From Bacillota bacterium (GTDB taxonomy: Bacteria > Bacillota > Clostridia > Peptostreptococcales > Anaerovoracaceae): a stretch of DNA of 12,525 bases. A program made the translations under genes and the position numbers. A model generated the notes under the pieces. That model made no database searches. It was not told the origin of the DNA and saw only the letters and a program-made list of their open reading frames with translations. This document shows, piece after piece, positions 6,098 through 12,525 of this stretch. Each line of letters begins with the position of its first letter. Positions within the stretch are counted from its first letter, which is position 1. The DNA lies in NCBI GenBank assembly GCA_016302925.1, contig JAEDMR010000042.1:1-12525 (forward strand), written 5' to 3'.

Positions 6098-6128
6098 AAT
6101 ATAAACCCCGTGGCAACCACGGGGTCAA
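6098..6128 (-). promoter_or_regulatory. MerR-type promoter/operator of yfcC (19-bp spacer with perfect dyad)
   Basis: On the - strand, -35 TTGACC (6128-6123) and -10 TATATT (6103-6098) are separated by 19 bp. The spacer region carries a perfect dyad of two 9-bp arms, ACCCCGTGG and CCACGGGGT, around TTG (6125-6105). A long spacer with a central dyad is the signature of promoters that MerR proteins activate by untwisting the DNA. An A-rich block (two A7 runs separated by TG) lies just upstream of the -35, resembling an UP element. The same dyad followed by TTTATATTT could also fold as a terminator for the dipeptidase mRNA. Confidence 0.75.
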
Positions 6129-6164
6129 GGGTTTTTTTCATTTTTTTGTAAAAGGACCTGGCAT

Positions 6165-7457
6165 CTAAATGACAGCCTCCTGATACAGATACAGCGCATA
6201 TATTTCTGCACCAAGCAGGAAACTTGCCTCCGGGCTCTGCTCGTTTTCCATATGTGCGCAATCCGGGTCCTCCGGGAAGACCGGACCCCAGCTTACGAAA
6301 TTCGGCACAGCCTTCGCATAGCTGCAGCCCGCTGCCGGCAGGAATTCATTTTTCTTGCCGAAGGATTCATACACTTCCTTCATGCGTGTCAGCCACGGCT
6401 GGTTGCTGTCCAGATAGAACGGGGACAGGCTTTCCTCAATATGAAGATCATATTGGTAGGCTTCCATCTGACTTTCAAAGGCTGCCTGAATATTCTCATT
6501 GGGAATGTCGAAGGCTTGCCGCACATTAAAATTGATGCAGATATTGCGTCCTTCCTGTTTCAATATTGTCGGCACAATCGTTGTATTCAGTTTGTATTCT
6601 TCCGGCACGGTGATTGCTGTCCTTTGCAGCGGAAGAAGCGACGCATACACATCTTTCGGGAAGAAATCCCTCAAAAAACGTACGAAATCAAACCCGGTAT
6701 CTGCCAGCTGGTCTGCCAGGTTCAACATGGCGTTTTCCCCCAGTTCCGGCGCGGAACTGTGTGCTGCACACCCTGTCACGCGGTGGAGCTTGCCGTTATG
6801 GCAATACACGCCTTCTGACGGTACGCTGTTTGCCGCCGAACCGCAGCGGAAGCCCGAATATTCTTCCGGGAGTTCCTGACGGAACCGCAGTTCAACATCC
6901 ATATAACCGTTTTCAGCATTAAAAATCGGGAAATTTCCATCCGGAGAATAGCCGTAATCCGGAAGCTCGAACTCCTCTTTATAGTGCATCATATCAGTCC
7001 AGGTATCTTCTTCGCTGGTACCCACGATCAGCTGCAATTTTTTCGTGAACTTCGGAACGGTTTCCATCAGAAATTTCAGTGCATACAGACTTGCGATGAC
7101 CGGCCCCTTATCGTCCACAATGCCGCGTCCGTAAAGATTGCCGCCATCCTCTGTCAGGGAAAACGGTTCATAAGACCACGCATCGCGGTTTCCGATATCG
7201 ACCACGTCCACATGAGTCAGAATGCCCACCGTCGTGTCGCCTTCTCCGACTTCAATCACTGCCACATCACCGTATTTTCCAATGACTGCTTTCATTCCGA
7301 ACGAGCGTGCGGTATCTGCCACATAACGCAGTGCCACCTTGCAGCATTCCCTGTCTTCCGTGACACATGCGAATTCCATCAATGTTTTTAAGTGCGCATA
7401 CATTTCTTCCTTTTGATTAAGAAAATAACGCTGTATTTGTTTCTGCATCTCTCTCAT
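6165..7457 (-). CDS. M20 family dipeptidase (PepV/Sapep-like)
   Basis: The 430-residue protein is a cytoplasmic two-metal M20 peptidase, somewhat shorter than PepV. The first metal motif is THVDVVD (H82, D84), and the bridging Asp is in LYGRGIVDDKGP (D115). The Glu pair GTSEED (E149 general base, E150 metal ligand) follows, then SPDGNFP (D173). A lid-domain stretch GCAAHSSAPELGENAM (H233) precedes the C-terminal metal His in DCAHMENEQ (H402). All expected catalytic residues are present. The ATG at 7457 has AAAGGAAG upstream; an ATG three codons later is an alternative. It lies between a MerR gene and a YfcC transporter with matching MerR-type promoters, implying a dedicated dipeptide-use pathway. 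D-Ala- or beta-Ala-containing dipeptides are possible substrates in the family; the actual one is unknown. Confidence 0.92.
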   Translation of the reverse strand: MREMQKQIQRYFLNQKEEMYAHLKTLMEFACVTEDRECCKVALRYVADTARSFGMKAVIGKYGDVAVIEVGEGDTTVGILTHVDVVDIGNRDAWSYEPFSLTEDGGNLYGRGIVDDKGPVIASLYALKFLMETVPKFTKKLQLIVGTSEEDTWTDMMHYKEEFELPDYGYSPDGNFPIFNAENGYMDVELRFRQELPEEYSGFRCGSAANSVPSEGVYCHNGKLHRVTGCAAHSSAPELGENAMLNLADQLADTGFDFVRFLRDFFPKDVYASLLPLQRTAITVPEEYKLNTTIVPTILKQEGRNICINFNVRQAFDIPNENIQAAFESQMEAYQYDLHIEESLSPFYLDSNQPWLTRMKEVYESFGKKNEFLPAAGCSYAKAVPNFVSWGPVFPEDPDCAHMENEQSPEASFLLGAEIYALYLYQEAVI

Positions 7458-7526
7458 GCCTGGCTCTTCCTTTCTCTCCCATGGGTTATGGGTGCATTTG
7501 CTTTGATATCTTTGCTGTCAGAGAAA

Positions 7527-7557
7527 AGTATAAACCCTGGGGTATGCACAAGGTCAA
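7527..7557 (-). promoter_or_regulatory. MerR-type promoter/operator of the dipeptidase gene (19-bp spacer)
   Basis: On the - strand, -35 TTGACC (7557-7552) and -10 TATACT (7532-7527) are again 19 bp apart. The spacer dyad (7554-7534) has arms ACCTTGTGC and CCCCAGGGT that match at 7 of 9 positions. It shares TTGACC, GTG, CC, GGGTTTATA and T at the same positions with the yfcC promoter, plus an upstream A-rich block (A6-TG-A6). Here that block overlaps the last codons and TGA stop of the MerR gene. Confidence 0.8.
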
Positions 7558-7567
7558 GGCTGTTTTT

Positions 7568-8368
7568 TCATTTTTTCCTGCCGGTTTGAATCGGGGCATA
7601 AAGTCTGTATAGTCCCGTGCGGACTCCGTTCTTGAAGAAGTTGGTTCCTTCTCTCCCGTAAATCATGCCCTTAAGGATGATTTTATGTTCCTCTGCGTAT
7701 GAAAGCAGCGGTGTTGTCATTTCCTCAATGTTTTCTGAATAGTAAACTTCTGTTATCAGACAATTGTCGTCGCTTTCTTCCATCATATCCACCCGGGTGT
7801 TTGCGATTTTCAGGCGAGTCTCTTCCGGAAAAGAAAAATATTTGCGCATTCCTTTTTCAGGTTCTGCAAGATTGTAACAGAAGGAAACGGACAAATTCAT
7901 CCAGTCGTCTTTCTCCAGATCGAAGCACTCACGCAATGCATTGGCGATATGCTTGCTTTCATCGATAAAATTGCTTCTGCGATATCCCACCGGCATCGGC
8001 CCGATGATAGATTTTCCCCGCAGATCCAGTTCTTTCTGATAATGCTCTTCCCATTCATCCAGCCGCTGCATCATATTGACGGTTTCTTTGATGGCATTGG
8101 TTAATTCGGTTCGTCGTATTTTCATGACAGAGCCGATCTCTTCCACGGAGATGTTGTCATTCATGATACTTTTGATCTCTTTAATGGATAATCCGACGGA
8201 GCGATAAAAGAGGACATCGGAAAGACGGATGAAATCATCCGAAGAATATTCCCAGTAGTTGTTTTCCGGATTTTTACGCGGGGCGATAAGGCCTTCCTGC
8301 ACATAATGACGAATGGTTTCATTGGAAATTCCCAGCGCCTTAGAGATTTCTCCAACACTCAGATACAT
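7568..8368 (-). CDS. MerR family transcriptional regulator
   Basis: The 266-residue regulator has an N-terminal MerR winged helix: YLSVGEISKALGISNETIRH (2-21) is the HTH, and YVQEGLIAPRKNPENNYWEY is the first wing. FIRLSDVLFYRSVGLSIKEIKSIM (46-69) is the second HTH and wing helix. A coiled-coil dimer helix follows (about 83-115). The C-terminal part (about 120-266) is a large effector domain without metal-binding cysteines of the MerR/CueR type, so a small organic ligand such as a peptide or amino acid is more likely than a metal. The ATG at 8368 follows AAAGGAGG with 9-nt spacing. The neighbouring dipeptidase and YfcC genes both have 19-bp-spacer promoters, so they are the predicted targets. 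No such dyad was found before this gene itself. Confidence 0.92.
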   Translation of the reverse strand: MYLSVGEISKALGISNETIRHYVQEGLIAPRKNPENNYWEYSSDDFIRLSDVLFYRSVGLSIKEIKSIMNDNISVEEIGSVMKIRRTELTNAIKETVNMMQRLDEWEEHYQKELDLRGKSIIGPMPVGYRRSNFIDESKHIANALRECFDLEKDDWMNLSVSFCYNLAEPEKGMRKYFSFPEETRLKIANTRVDMMEESDDNCLITEVYYSENIEEMTTPLLSYAEEHKIILKGMIYGREGTNFFKNGVRTGLYRLYAPIQTGRKK

Positions 8369-8458
8369 CGCGATCCGCCTCCTTTTCTAAAACATGTCTT
8401 TTGTAATCCTGATTCTATCATGCGATATTTTTCAGCAAATTGCAAATGTTTTTTCATA

Positions 8459-8492
8459 CAAAAAGAGATGCTTCCCTGAGGAAGCATCTCTT
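8459..8492 (-). terminator. Rho-independent terminator of the uracil permease gene
   Basis: AAGAGATGCTTCC (8463-8475) and GGAAGCATCTCTT (8480-8492) form a perfect 13-bp stem with a 4-nt loop. On the - strand it is followed by T residues. It lies 8 nt after the permease stop codon. Confidence 0.92.
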
Positions 8493-8499
8493 AACAGAA

Positions 8500-9807
8500 T
8501 TACAGCTTATACGTCTGGAACTTGTCGTTGTTGTCCTTCACATCTTCCGGGAAGACATATTCGTTGCCTGGCAGGATGGCGTTGACGATGATGCCCACCA
8601 GAGAGGCGATGGCCAGACCGGACAGGGAGATGGTGGCGCCTGCCACGGTGAAGGAGATACCGCCGATGGAGTTGAAGCCCAGGGCACAGACCAGAATCAG
8701 AGCTGCGATGATGGTGTTGCGGCTTCTGGTGAAGTCCACGTGGTTTTCCACCACATTGCGGATACCGATGGCGGAGATCATGCCGTACAGGATGAAAGAA
8801 ATCCCGCCGATGGTAGCAGTCGGAATACTTTCGATGACAAATGCAATCTTCGGCACACAGGAAAGAATGATGGCAAAGACTGCGGCAATCCGCATGACAC
8901 GAGGGTCATAGACCTTGGTCAGGGCCAGAACACCGGTGTTTTCACCGTAGGTGGTATTGGCCGGTGCGCCGAAGGCAGCTGCCAGACAGGTGGCCAGACC
9001 GTCGCCCAGCAGGGTGCGGTGCAGACCCGGTTCTGCGATGTAGTTCTTTCCGGTGGTGGCGCCGATGGCGGAAATATCGCCGATGTGTTCCATCATGGTA
9101 GCCAGAGCCAGCGGCATGATGGTGATGATGGCGCTGATATCGAATTTCATTAGCGTGATCGGCGGGAGACCCAGAATGGCTTCTTCACTGATTCCTTCGA
9201 AGCTGACCTCACCCATGAGCAGCGCTGCGATGTAAGAAACAATGATGCCCAGCAGGATCGGAACGATTTTCGCCATGCCCCGTCCCCAGATATTAAAGAA
9301 GATGACGGTAACCAGAGCGATGATGGCCACAGGCCAGTTGGTGGCGCAGTTATTGATGGCTGAAGGTGCCAGGATCAGACCGATGGCGATGATGATGGGA
9401 GCGGTCACCACAGGAGGAAAGAAACGCATGACCTTTCCGGCGCCGAAACCTTTAATCAGTGCGGACAGAAGCAGATAGACCAGGCCGGCACAGAACACGC
9501 CGCCGCAGGCATAAGGAAGCATTTCCGTGTTGGGTGACCCATCCTCCAGCAGCGGTGCCACTGCTGCATATCCGCCGAGAAAGGCGAAGGATGATCCCAG
9601 AAACGCCGGAACCTGCCCTTTCGTCAACAGATGGAACAGGAGCGTTCCAAGACCTGCGAACAGCAGTGTGGTGGAAATGGGAAGTCCGGTCAGGATCGGG
9701 ACCAGGACGGTGGCGCCAAACATGGCGAAGGTGTGCTGCAGACCGAGAATGAGGGTCTTGCCCACACCCAGCGTACGTACATCGAGAATCGGTTCGTGAT
9801 TTTGCAT
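8500..9807 (-). CDS. uraA: Uracil permease (NCS2 / uracil-xanthine permease family)
   Basis: This 435-residue membrane protein has the same size as UraA/PyrP and carries uracil with protons across the cytoplasmic membrane. It has the UraA-like start of the transport core, LGLQHTFAMFGATVLVP (21-37), and VPAFLGSSFAFLGG (66-79). The substrate-site motif is MMEHIGD (E240, H241), followed by PGLHRTLLGDGLAT and NTTYGENTGV (G288, E289), which aligns with UraA Glu241 and Gly289/Glu290. The ATG at 9807 has AAGGAGG before it. Monocistronic, it has its own consensus promoter and terminator. The leader is only about 50 nt, so no room for a PyrR attenuator or purine riboswitch is seen. Xanthine specificity cannot be fully excluded, but the motif context favours uracil. 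Confidence 0.88.
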   Translation of the reverse strand: MQNHEPILDVRTLGVGKTLILGLQHTFAMFGATVLVPILTGLPISTTLLFAGLGTLLFHLLTKGQVPAFLGSSFAFLGGYAAVAPLLEDGSPNTEMLPYACGGVFCAGLVYLLLSALIKGFGAGKVMRFFPPVVTAPIIIAIGLILAPSAINNCATNWPVAIIALVTVIFFNIWGRGMAKIVPILLGIIVSYIAALLMGEVSFEGISEEAILGLPPITLMKFDISAIITIMPLALATMMEHIGDISAIGATTGKNYIAEPGLHRTLLGDGLATCLAAAFGAPANTTYGENTGVLALTKVYDPRVMRIAAVFAIILSCVPKIAFVIESIPTATIGGISFILYGMISAIGIRNVVENHVDFTRSRNTIIAALILVCALGFNSIGGISFTVAGATISLSGLAIASLVGIIVNAILPGNEYVFPEDVKDNNDKFQTYKL

Positions 9808-9865
9808 GATTTCCTCCTTTGGTATGATGTTATAATTGCGTGAATGATTATTTAAACCAAGTATA

Positions 9866-9894
9866 AATATACAGCCGCATCCCCGTGTTGTCAA
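9866..9894 (-). promoter_or_regulatory. Sigma-A promoter of the uracil permease gene
   Basis: On the - strand, -35 TTGACA (9894-9889), a 17-bp spacer and -10 TATATT (9871-9866) match consensus closely. The -10 overlaps the small palindrome GTATA-AA-TATAC (9861-9872). Confidence 0.88.
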
Positions 9895-9902
9895 GAAAAA
9901 AC

Positions 9903-9931
9903 GCATAACCCGCAGACAGAACGAATACACT
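9903..9931 (+). promoter_or_regulatory. Putative sigma-E (mother-cell sporulation) promoter of yqfC-yqfD
   Basis: GCATAAC (9903-9909), a 14-bp spacer and AATACACT (9924-9931) fit the sigma-E pattern (about kmATAww, 14 bp, CATACAnT) with one mismatch in each box. The start would fall near 9938, leaving a leader of about 20 nt with AGGAAGGA as ribosome binding site. yqfC and yqfD belong to the sigma-E regulon in B. subtilis, which fits. Confidence 0.65.
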
Positions 9932-9957
9932 GACAGGAGGAAGGACGGTGGCGCGAA

Positions 9958-10257
9958 ATGAAGATAGGAGAAGAAATCCGCCGGGATCTGGATTTTACCC
10001 ATCCAAGGGTGGTGGTAACGGACAGCATGGTGCTGCTGGAAAACGTGGCGGGTATCGTCATGCTCAGCGAACAGGCCATTACCGTCAGCCATGGTCTGAA
10101 GCATGTGAAAGCACCGCAAAAAGGCAGGCCGCAGATGTATACCACCATCCGCGGAAGAAATCTGGTCATTCGGGAAATCTATGAGGGGAGGCTGCTCATT
10201 GGGGGAACCATCGAGAAGGCTGAGTTTTTACAGCCATCGGATTTTCGTGAAAATTGA
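9958..10257 (+). CDS. yqfC: Sporulation protein YqfC (YabP/YqfC family)
   Basis: The 99-residue protein is a small beta-rich member of the YabP/YqfC family. The family pattern is seen in PRVVVTDSMVLLENVAGIVMLSEQAITV (about 16-43), then YTTIRGRNLVIREIYEGRLLIGGTIEKAEF (about 61-90). These proteins are made in the mother cell during sporulation; the molecular role is not settled. The only in-frame start after the upstream TGA at 9931-9933 is ATG 9958, served by GGAAGGA. It is the first gene of yqfC-yqfD-phoH-ybeY, behind a sigma-E-like promoter and divergent from the uracil permease gene. The stop at 10257 lies inside yqfD, implying coupling. Confidence 0.93.
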   Translation: MKIGEEIRRDLDFTHPRVVVTDSMVLLENVAGIVMLSEQAITVSHGLKHVKAPQKGRPQMYTTIRGRNLVIREIYEGRLLIGGTIEKAEFLQPSDFREN

Positions 10258-11332
10258 GGGCTTTCGTCTGGATCGCCTGCTGGACCGGGCCATGAAAGCG
10301 GGACTGGATCTGAAATCGGTCCGTATGAAGAGCGAGACAGAACTGACCTGCTGGATCAGCCGGACTGACCTGCGGAAGCTGCAGAAGCTGGGAAAATCTG
10401 CATACCGCATTACGGTACTGCAGCAGAAGGGGCCTGTTCCCGGCGCAAAATCCATTCTCTCCCGCCCGGCTTTCGTTCTGGGGTTTCTGCTGGCGGCAGG
10501 TTTCGTGATTTTTCAGTCTTTTTTCATACGAAGCATCGAGGTCAGCGGATACCGGGGAATTCCGGAGGAGGCACTGCTCTCCTGCCTTACGGAAAAGGGA
10601 ATTTACAAGGGAGCCTACCGGCCGGATATCGACTGGGAAGGGGCGGAGCAGGCGATCTATGACACCTTTCCCCAGGTCACCTGGGTGCAGCTGGCATACC
10701 GGGGGCAGAAGGTGTGGCTGAACCTGTCGGAAACCGACCATGCACTGTATCAGAAAGAAGAAGAGGAAAGACCGAAGCGGCAGGTCTATACTGATATTGT
10801 TGCCAGTCATTCCGGCTATATTGAAACCATATACCCTTATTACGGCCTGGCACTGGCAGAGACGGGAGATTACGTGAAAAAAGGGCAGGTTCTCATAACG
10901 GGCAGCGTCCCGATCCAGCCGACAACCTTCGACGAAGAGAGCGAAGACGGGCGGATCTATTTTGTCAATGCGGAGGGGGAAGTCTGGGCGAAGGTACCGT
11001 ATCATATGACGTTTTACCAGGAGCGATATCGCTTCGGGGAGAAATCCGCGGACGGAAAAACAGTGTCTGACCGGGTGGAACGAACCGAAGAAGAAGCGAA
11101 AAAGAAGGCAGAGCAGCAGATTCGCCTCTGGACGGCAGAAAATTTACCGGAAACGGCGGAAATTCAAAATAAAAGTTTGAAATTTTCCCGCAGCGGAAAT
11201 ATAATAGAAGTGAGCGTCTTATTGGAAGTGCGCCAGGAAATTGGAATCAAGCAGGAGGCAATGATTGGAGAGACAGATACAGATACCACAGACCATCGAC
11301 CGGACGGAACTGTTCGGCAATCTGGACAGTAA
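10199..11332 (+). CDS. yqfD: Sporulation protein YqfD
   Basis: About 377 residues. The N-terminal cytoplasmic part contains FVKIEGFRLDRLLDRA, the family's opening motif, followed by one transmembrane helix (about 90-109, PAFVLGFLLAAGFVIFQSFF). Next is a POTRA/FtsQ-like start, IRSIEVSGYRGIPEEALLSC, then a barrel-sandwich-like segment HSGYIETIYPYYGLALAETG (about 204-223) with VKKGQVLITG, and a charged helical C-terminus. The start is uncertain: TTG 10199 has AGGGGAGG with 7-nt spacing and yields the usual 15 or so residues before the VKIEG motif. ATG 10181 and GTG 10247 lack good ribosome binding sites. It overlaps yqfC by 59 nt and phoH by 68 nt. YqfD is a mother-cell, sigma-E-controlled membrane protein of unresolved function. 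Confidence 0.88.
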   Translation: MGEPSRRLSFYSHRIFVKIEGFRLDRLLDRAMKAGLDLKSVRMKSETELTCWISRTDLRKLQKLGKSAYRITVLQQKGPVPGAKSILSRPAFVLGFLLAAGFVIFQSFFIRSIEVSGYRGIPEEALLSCLTEKGIYKGAYRPDIDWEGAEQAIYDTFPQVTWVQLAYRGQKVWLNLSETDHALYQKEEEERPKRQVYTDIVASHSGYIETIYPYYGLALAETGDYVKKGQVLITGSVPIQPTTFDEESEDGRIYFVNAEGEVWAKVPYHMTFYQERYRFGEKSADGKTVSDRVERTEEEAKKKAEQQIRLWTAENLPETAEIQNKSLKFSRSGNIIEVSVLLEVRQEIGIKQEAMIGETDTDTTDHRPDGTVRQSGQ

Positions 11333-12230
11333 CCTGACACTGATCCGGGAAGCCACGGGGGTGGATATTTTTCAGCGGGATAACGGCCTGCTTCTCAAGG
11401 GGGAGGATCTGGACACGGCGGAGGGTATCCTCCGGGAACTGACTGCGGTGCTGGAAAAAGGAGAACCGCTGGATAAGCAGAAGGTGTCCTATATCATCGG
11501 GCTGCAGCAGGAGGGACTTTCCTACAGTGAGAGCAATGTGAGCAAGGATGTGATCTGCTTCACCCATAAGGGCAAACCGCTGAAGCCGAAAACCGTAGGC
11601 CAGAAGAATTATGTCAACAGCATCCGGAAGAAGGATATCGTCTTCGGTGTGGGTCCGGCGGGAACGGGAAAGACGTATATTGCCGTGGCCATGGCCATCA
11701 ACGCCTACAAGAATAAAGAAGTACAGAAGATCATTCTGGCCCGGCCTGCGGTGGAAGCGGGGGAACGGCTGGGATTCCTTCCGGGCGATCTGCAGGACAA
11801 GGTGGATCCGTACCTGCGGCCGCTGTATGATGCCCTGTACGATGTGCTGGGCAGGGATGCGGCGCTGCGGCTGAAGGAAAAGGAAGTCATCGAAGTGGTT
11901 CCTCTGGCATACATGCGCGGACGAACGCTGGACAACTCTTTCATTATTCTGGATGAGGCACAGAACACCACCCGGGAGCAGATGAAGATGTTCCTGACCC
12001 GTATCGGCTTCGGTTCCAAGGTGGTGGTTACCGGCGACGTGACCCAGATCGACCTGCCGAAGGGGAAAAAGTCCGGACTGGTGGAAGCCATCCGTGTGCT
12101 GAAAAATGTGCAGGATATCGACTTCTGCTACCTGAAGGACGTGGACGTGGTGCGGCACGAACTGGTGAAGAAGATTATCAATGCCTACGACCAGTATTAT
12201 AAAAAATATCCGGATGAGCTGCAGGAATAA
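11265..12230 (+). CDS. phoH: PhoH-like ATPase
   Basis: This 321-residue cytoplasmic P-loop ATPase of the PhoH family is thought to act in RNA metabolism, often beside YbeY. The N-terminal domain (1-about 105) is the small KH-like region of bacterial PhoH. The Walker A GPAGTGKT is at 130-137, ARPAVEAGERLGFLPGDLQD at 159-178, MRGRTLDNSFIILDEAQNTT with Walker B ILDEAQ at 217-236, and VVTGDVTQIDLP at 254-265. The start is TTG 11265, 6 nt after AGGAGG (11253-11258) and directly following an in-frame TGA, so no earlier start is possible. It overlaps the 3' end of yqfD. ybeY follows after 20 nt; the pgpH (yqfF) gene that sits between them in B. subtilis is absent. Confidence 0.95.
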   Translation: MERQIQIPQTIDRTELFGNLDSNLTLIREATGVDIFQRDNGLLLKGEDLDTAEGILRELTAVLEKGEPLDKQKVSYIIGLQQEGLSYSESNVSKDVICFTHKGKPLKPKTVGQKNYVNSIRKKDIVFGVGPAGTGKTYIAVAMAINAYKNKEVQKIILARPAVEAGERLGFLPGDLQDKVDPYLRPLYDALYDVLGRDAALRLKEKEVIEVVPLAYMRGRTLDNSFIILDEAQNTTREQMKMFLTRIGFGSKVVVTGDVTQIDLPKGKKSGLVEAIRVLKNVQDIDFCYLKDVDVVRHELVKKIINAYDQYYKKYPDELQE

Positions 12231-12250
12231 GTAGATGAGGAGAAAATGCC

Positions 12251-12525
12251 ATGAAAATATATTTTGAAGAGGGACAGGCTGTCACACAGAAAATTCTGGA
12301 TACCATGATGCAGGCGGCAGAATACTGCCTGGATGCAGAGCAGATCGACACGGAGCGGAGCGAGATCAGTGTGACCTTCGTTTCCCTGGAGGAGATTCAT
12401 GAACTGAACCGGGAGTACCGCCAGGTGGACAGCCCGACGGATGTGCTTTCCTTCCCGCAGTTTGACGACCTGGACGAACTGCCGGAGGAAGGGGAAATCA
12501 TGCTGGGGGATGTGGTCATCTGCAG
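12251..12525 (+). CDS. ybeY: Endoribonuclease/rRNA maturation factor YbeY, 5' part
   Basis: The first 91 codons are present and the gene runs off the window. YbeY is a single-strand endoribonuclease involved in 16S rRNA 3'-end maturation and ribosome quality control. The conserved LNREYRQVDSPTDVLSFP (about 53-70) and LGDVVIC match the family. The zinc-binding HGxLHLxGxDH motif lies beyond the window, so catalytic integrity cannot be checked. The ATG at 12251 has GAGGAG (12237-12242) 8 nt upstream. It follows phoH in the same operon, the usual functional pairing. Confidence 0.94.
   Translation, partial: MKIYFEEGQAVTQKILDTMMQAAEYCLDAEQIDTERSEISVTFVSLEEIHELNREYRQVDSPTDVLSFPQFDDLDELPEEGEIMLGDVVIC

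Noticed and set aside
8369..8450. MerR-type operator before the merR gene itself
   Set aside because: No ACC...GGT dyad and no -35/-10 pair with 19-bp spacing was found; only weak TTGCAA/TAGAAT-like strings occur at poor spacing.
8440..9153. 237-codon open frame on the + strand opposite the uracil permease gene
   Set aside because: The product is a Gly/Asp/His-rich composition artefact opposite a membrane-protein gene, with no start signal.
9808..9865. Purine riboswitch or PyrR attenuator before the uracil permease gene
   Set aside because: The leader from the predicted start site is only about 50 nt and holds no terminator or riboswitch core.
11247..12158. 303-codon open frame on the - strand opposite phoH
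   Set aside because: PhoH with intact Walker motifs is on the + strand; the reverse frame has no family resemblance.
1..12525. CRISPR array, insertion sequence or phage genes
   Set aside because: No regularly spaced repeats, transposase, integrase or phage-like genes are visible anywhere in the window.

Overview
The window looks like the chromosome of an endospore-forming clostridium (Bacillota, class Clostridia) of moderate GC. The evidence is a pair of sporulation genes (yqfC, yqfD) preceded by a sigma-E-like promoter, strong AGGAGG ribosome binding sites, consensus TTGACA/TATAAT promoters and many intrinsic terminators. The gene order mtaB / rpsU-yqeY / yqfC-yqfD-phoH-ybeY matches the Bacillus subtilis yqeV to yqfG neighbourhood. 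Genus cannot be fixed from the sequence alone.

Layout. A conserved housekeeping backbone runs on the + strand: the 3' end of mtaB (tRNA t6A methylthiotransferase), a HIT-family hydrolase (312-653), rpsU-yqeY (3804-4449), then yqfC-yqfD-phoH-ybeY (9958 to the window end, ybeY truncated). Two blocks of accessory genes, all on the - strand, interrupt it. Block 1 (about 860-3600) holds tRNA-Leu(GAG), a PadR / DUF2812 / small two-helix membrane protein operon, and a PHP-domain metal-dependent phosphoesterase. Block 2 (about 4600-9900) holds a YfcC-family transporter, an M20 (PepV/Sapep-like) dipeptidase, a MerR-family regulator and a UraA/PyrP-type uracil permease.

How the genes work together. 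The most interesting unit is MerR-dipeptidase-YfcC. The dipeptidase and the transporter each have their own promoter, and both promoters have a TTGACC -35, a 19-bp spacer carrying a dyad, and a TATA(C/T)T -10. This stretched spacer is the hallmark of MerR-activated promoters. The unit therefore reads as a small peptide or amino-acid catabolic regulon run by the adjacent MerR protein. The PadR operon has a consensus promoter covered by three GTGC(G/A)ATATAT repeats, which suggests autoregulation. The yqfC-yqfD-phoH genes overlap heavily, with probable TTG starts for yqfD and phoH.

Gaps. Positions 731-860 hold a tandem 10-bp duplication and otherwise nothing recognisable. Positions 1030-1366 hold a nested inverted-repeat element (1161-1293) of unknown nature. 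The other intergenic stretches are explained by promoters and terminators.
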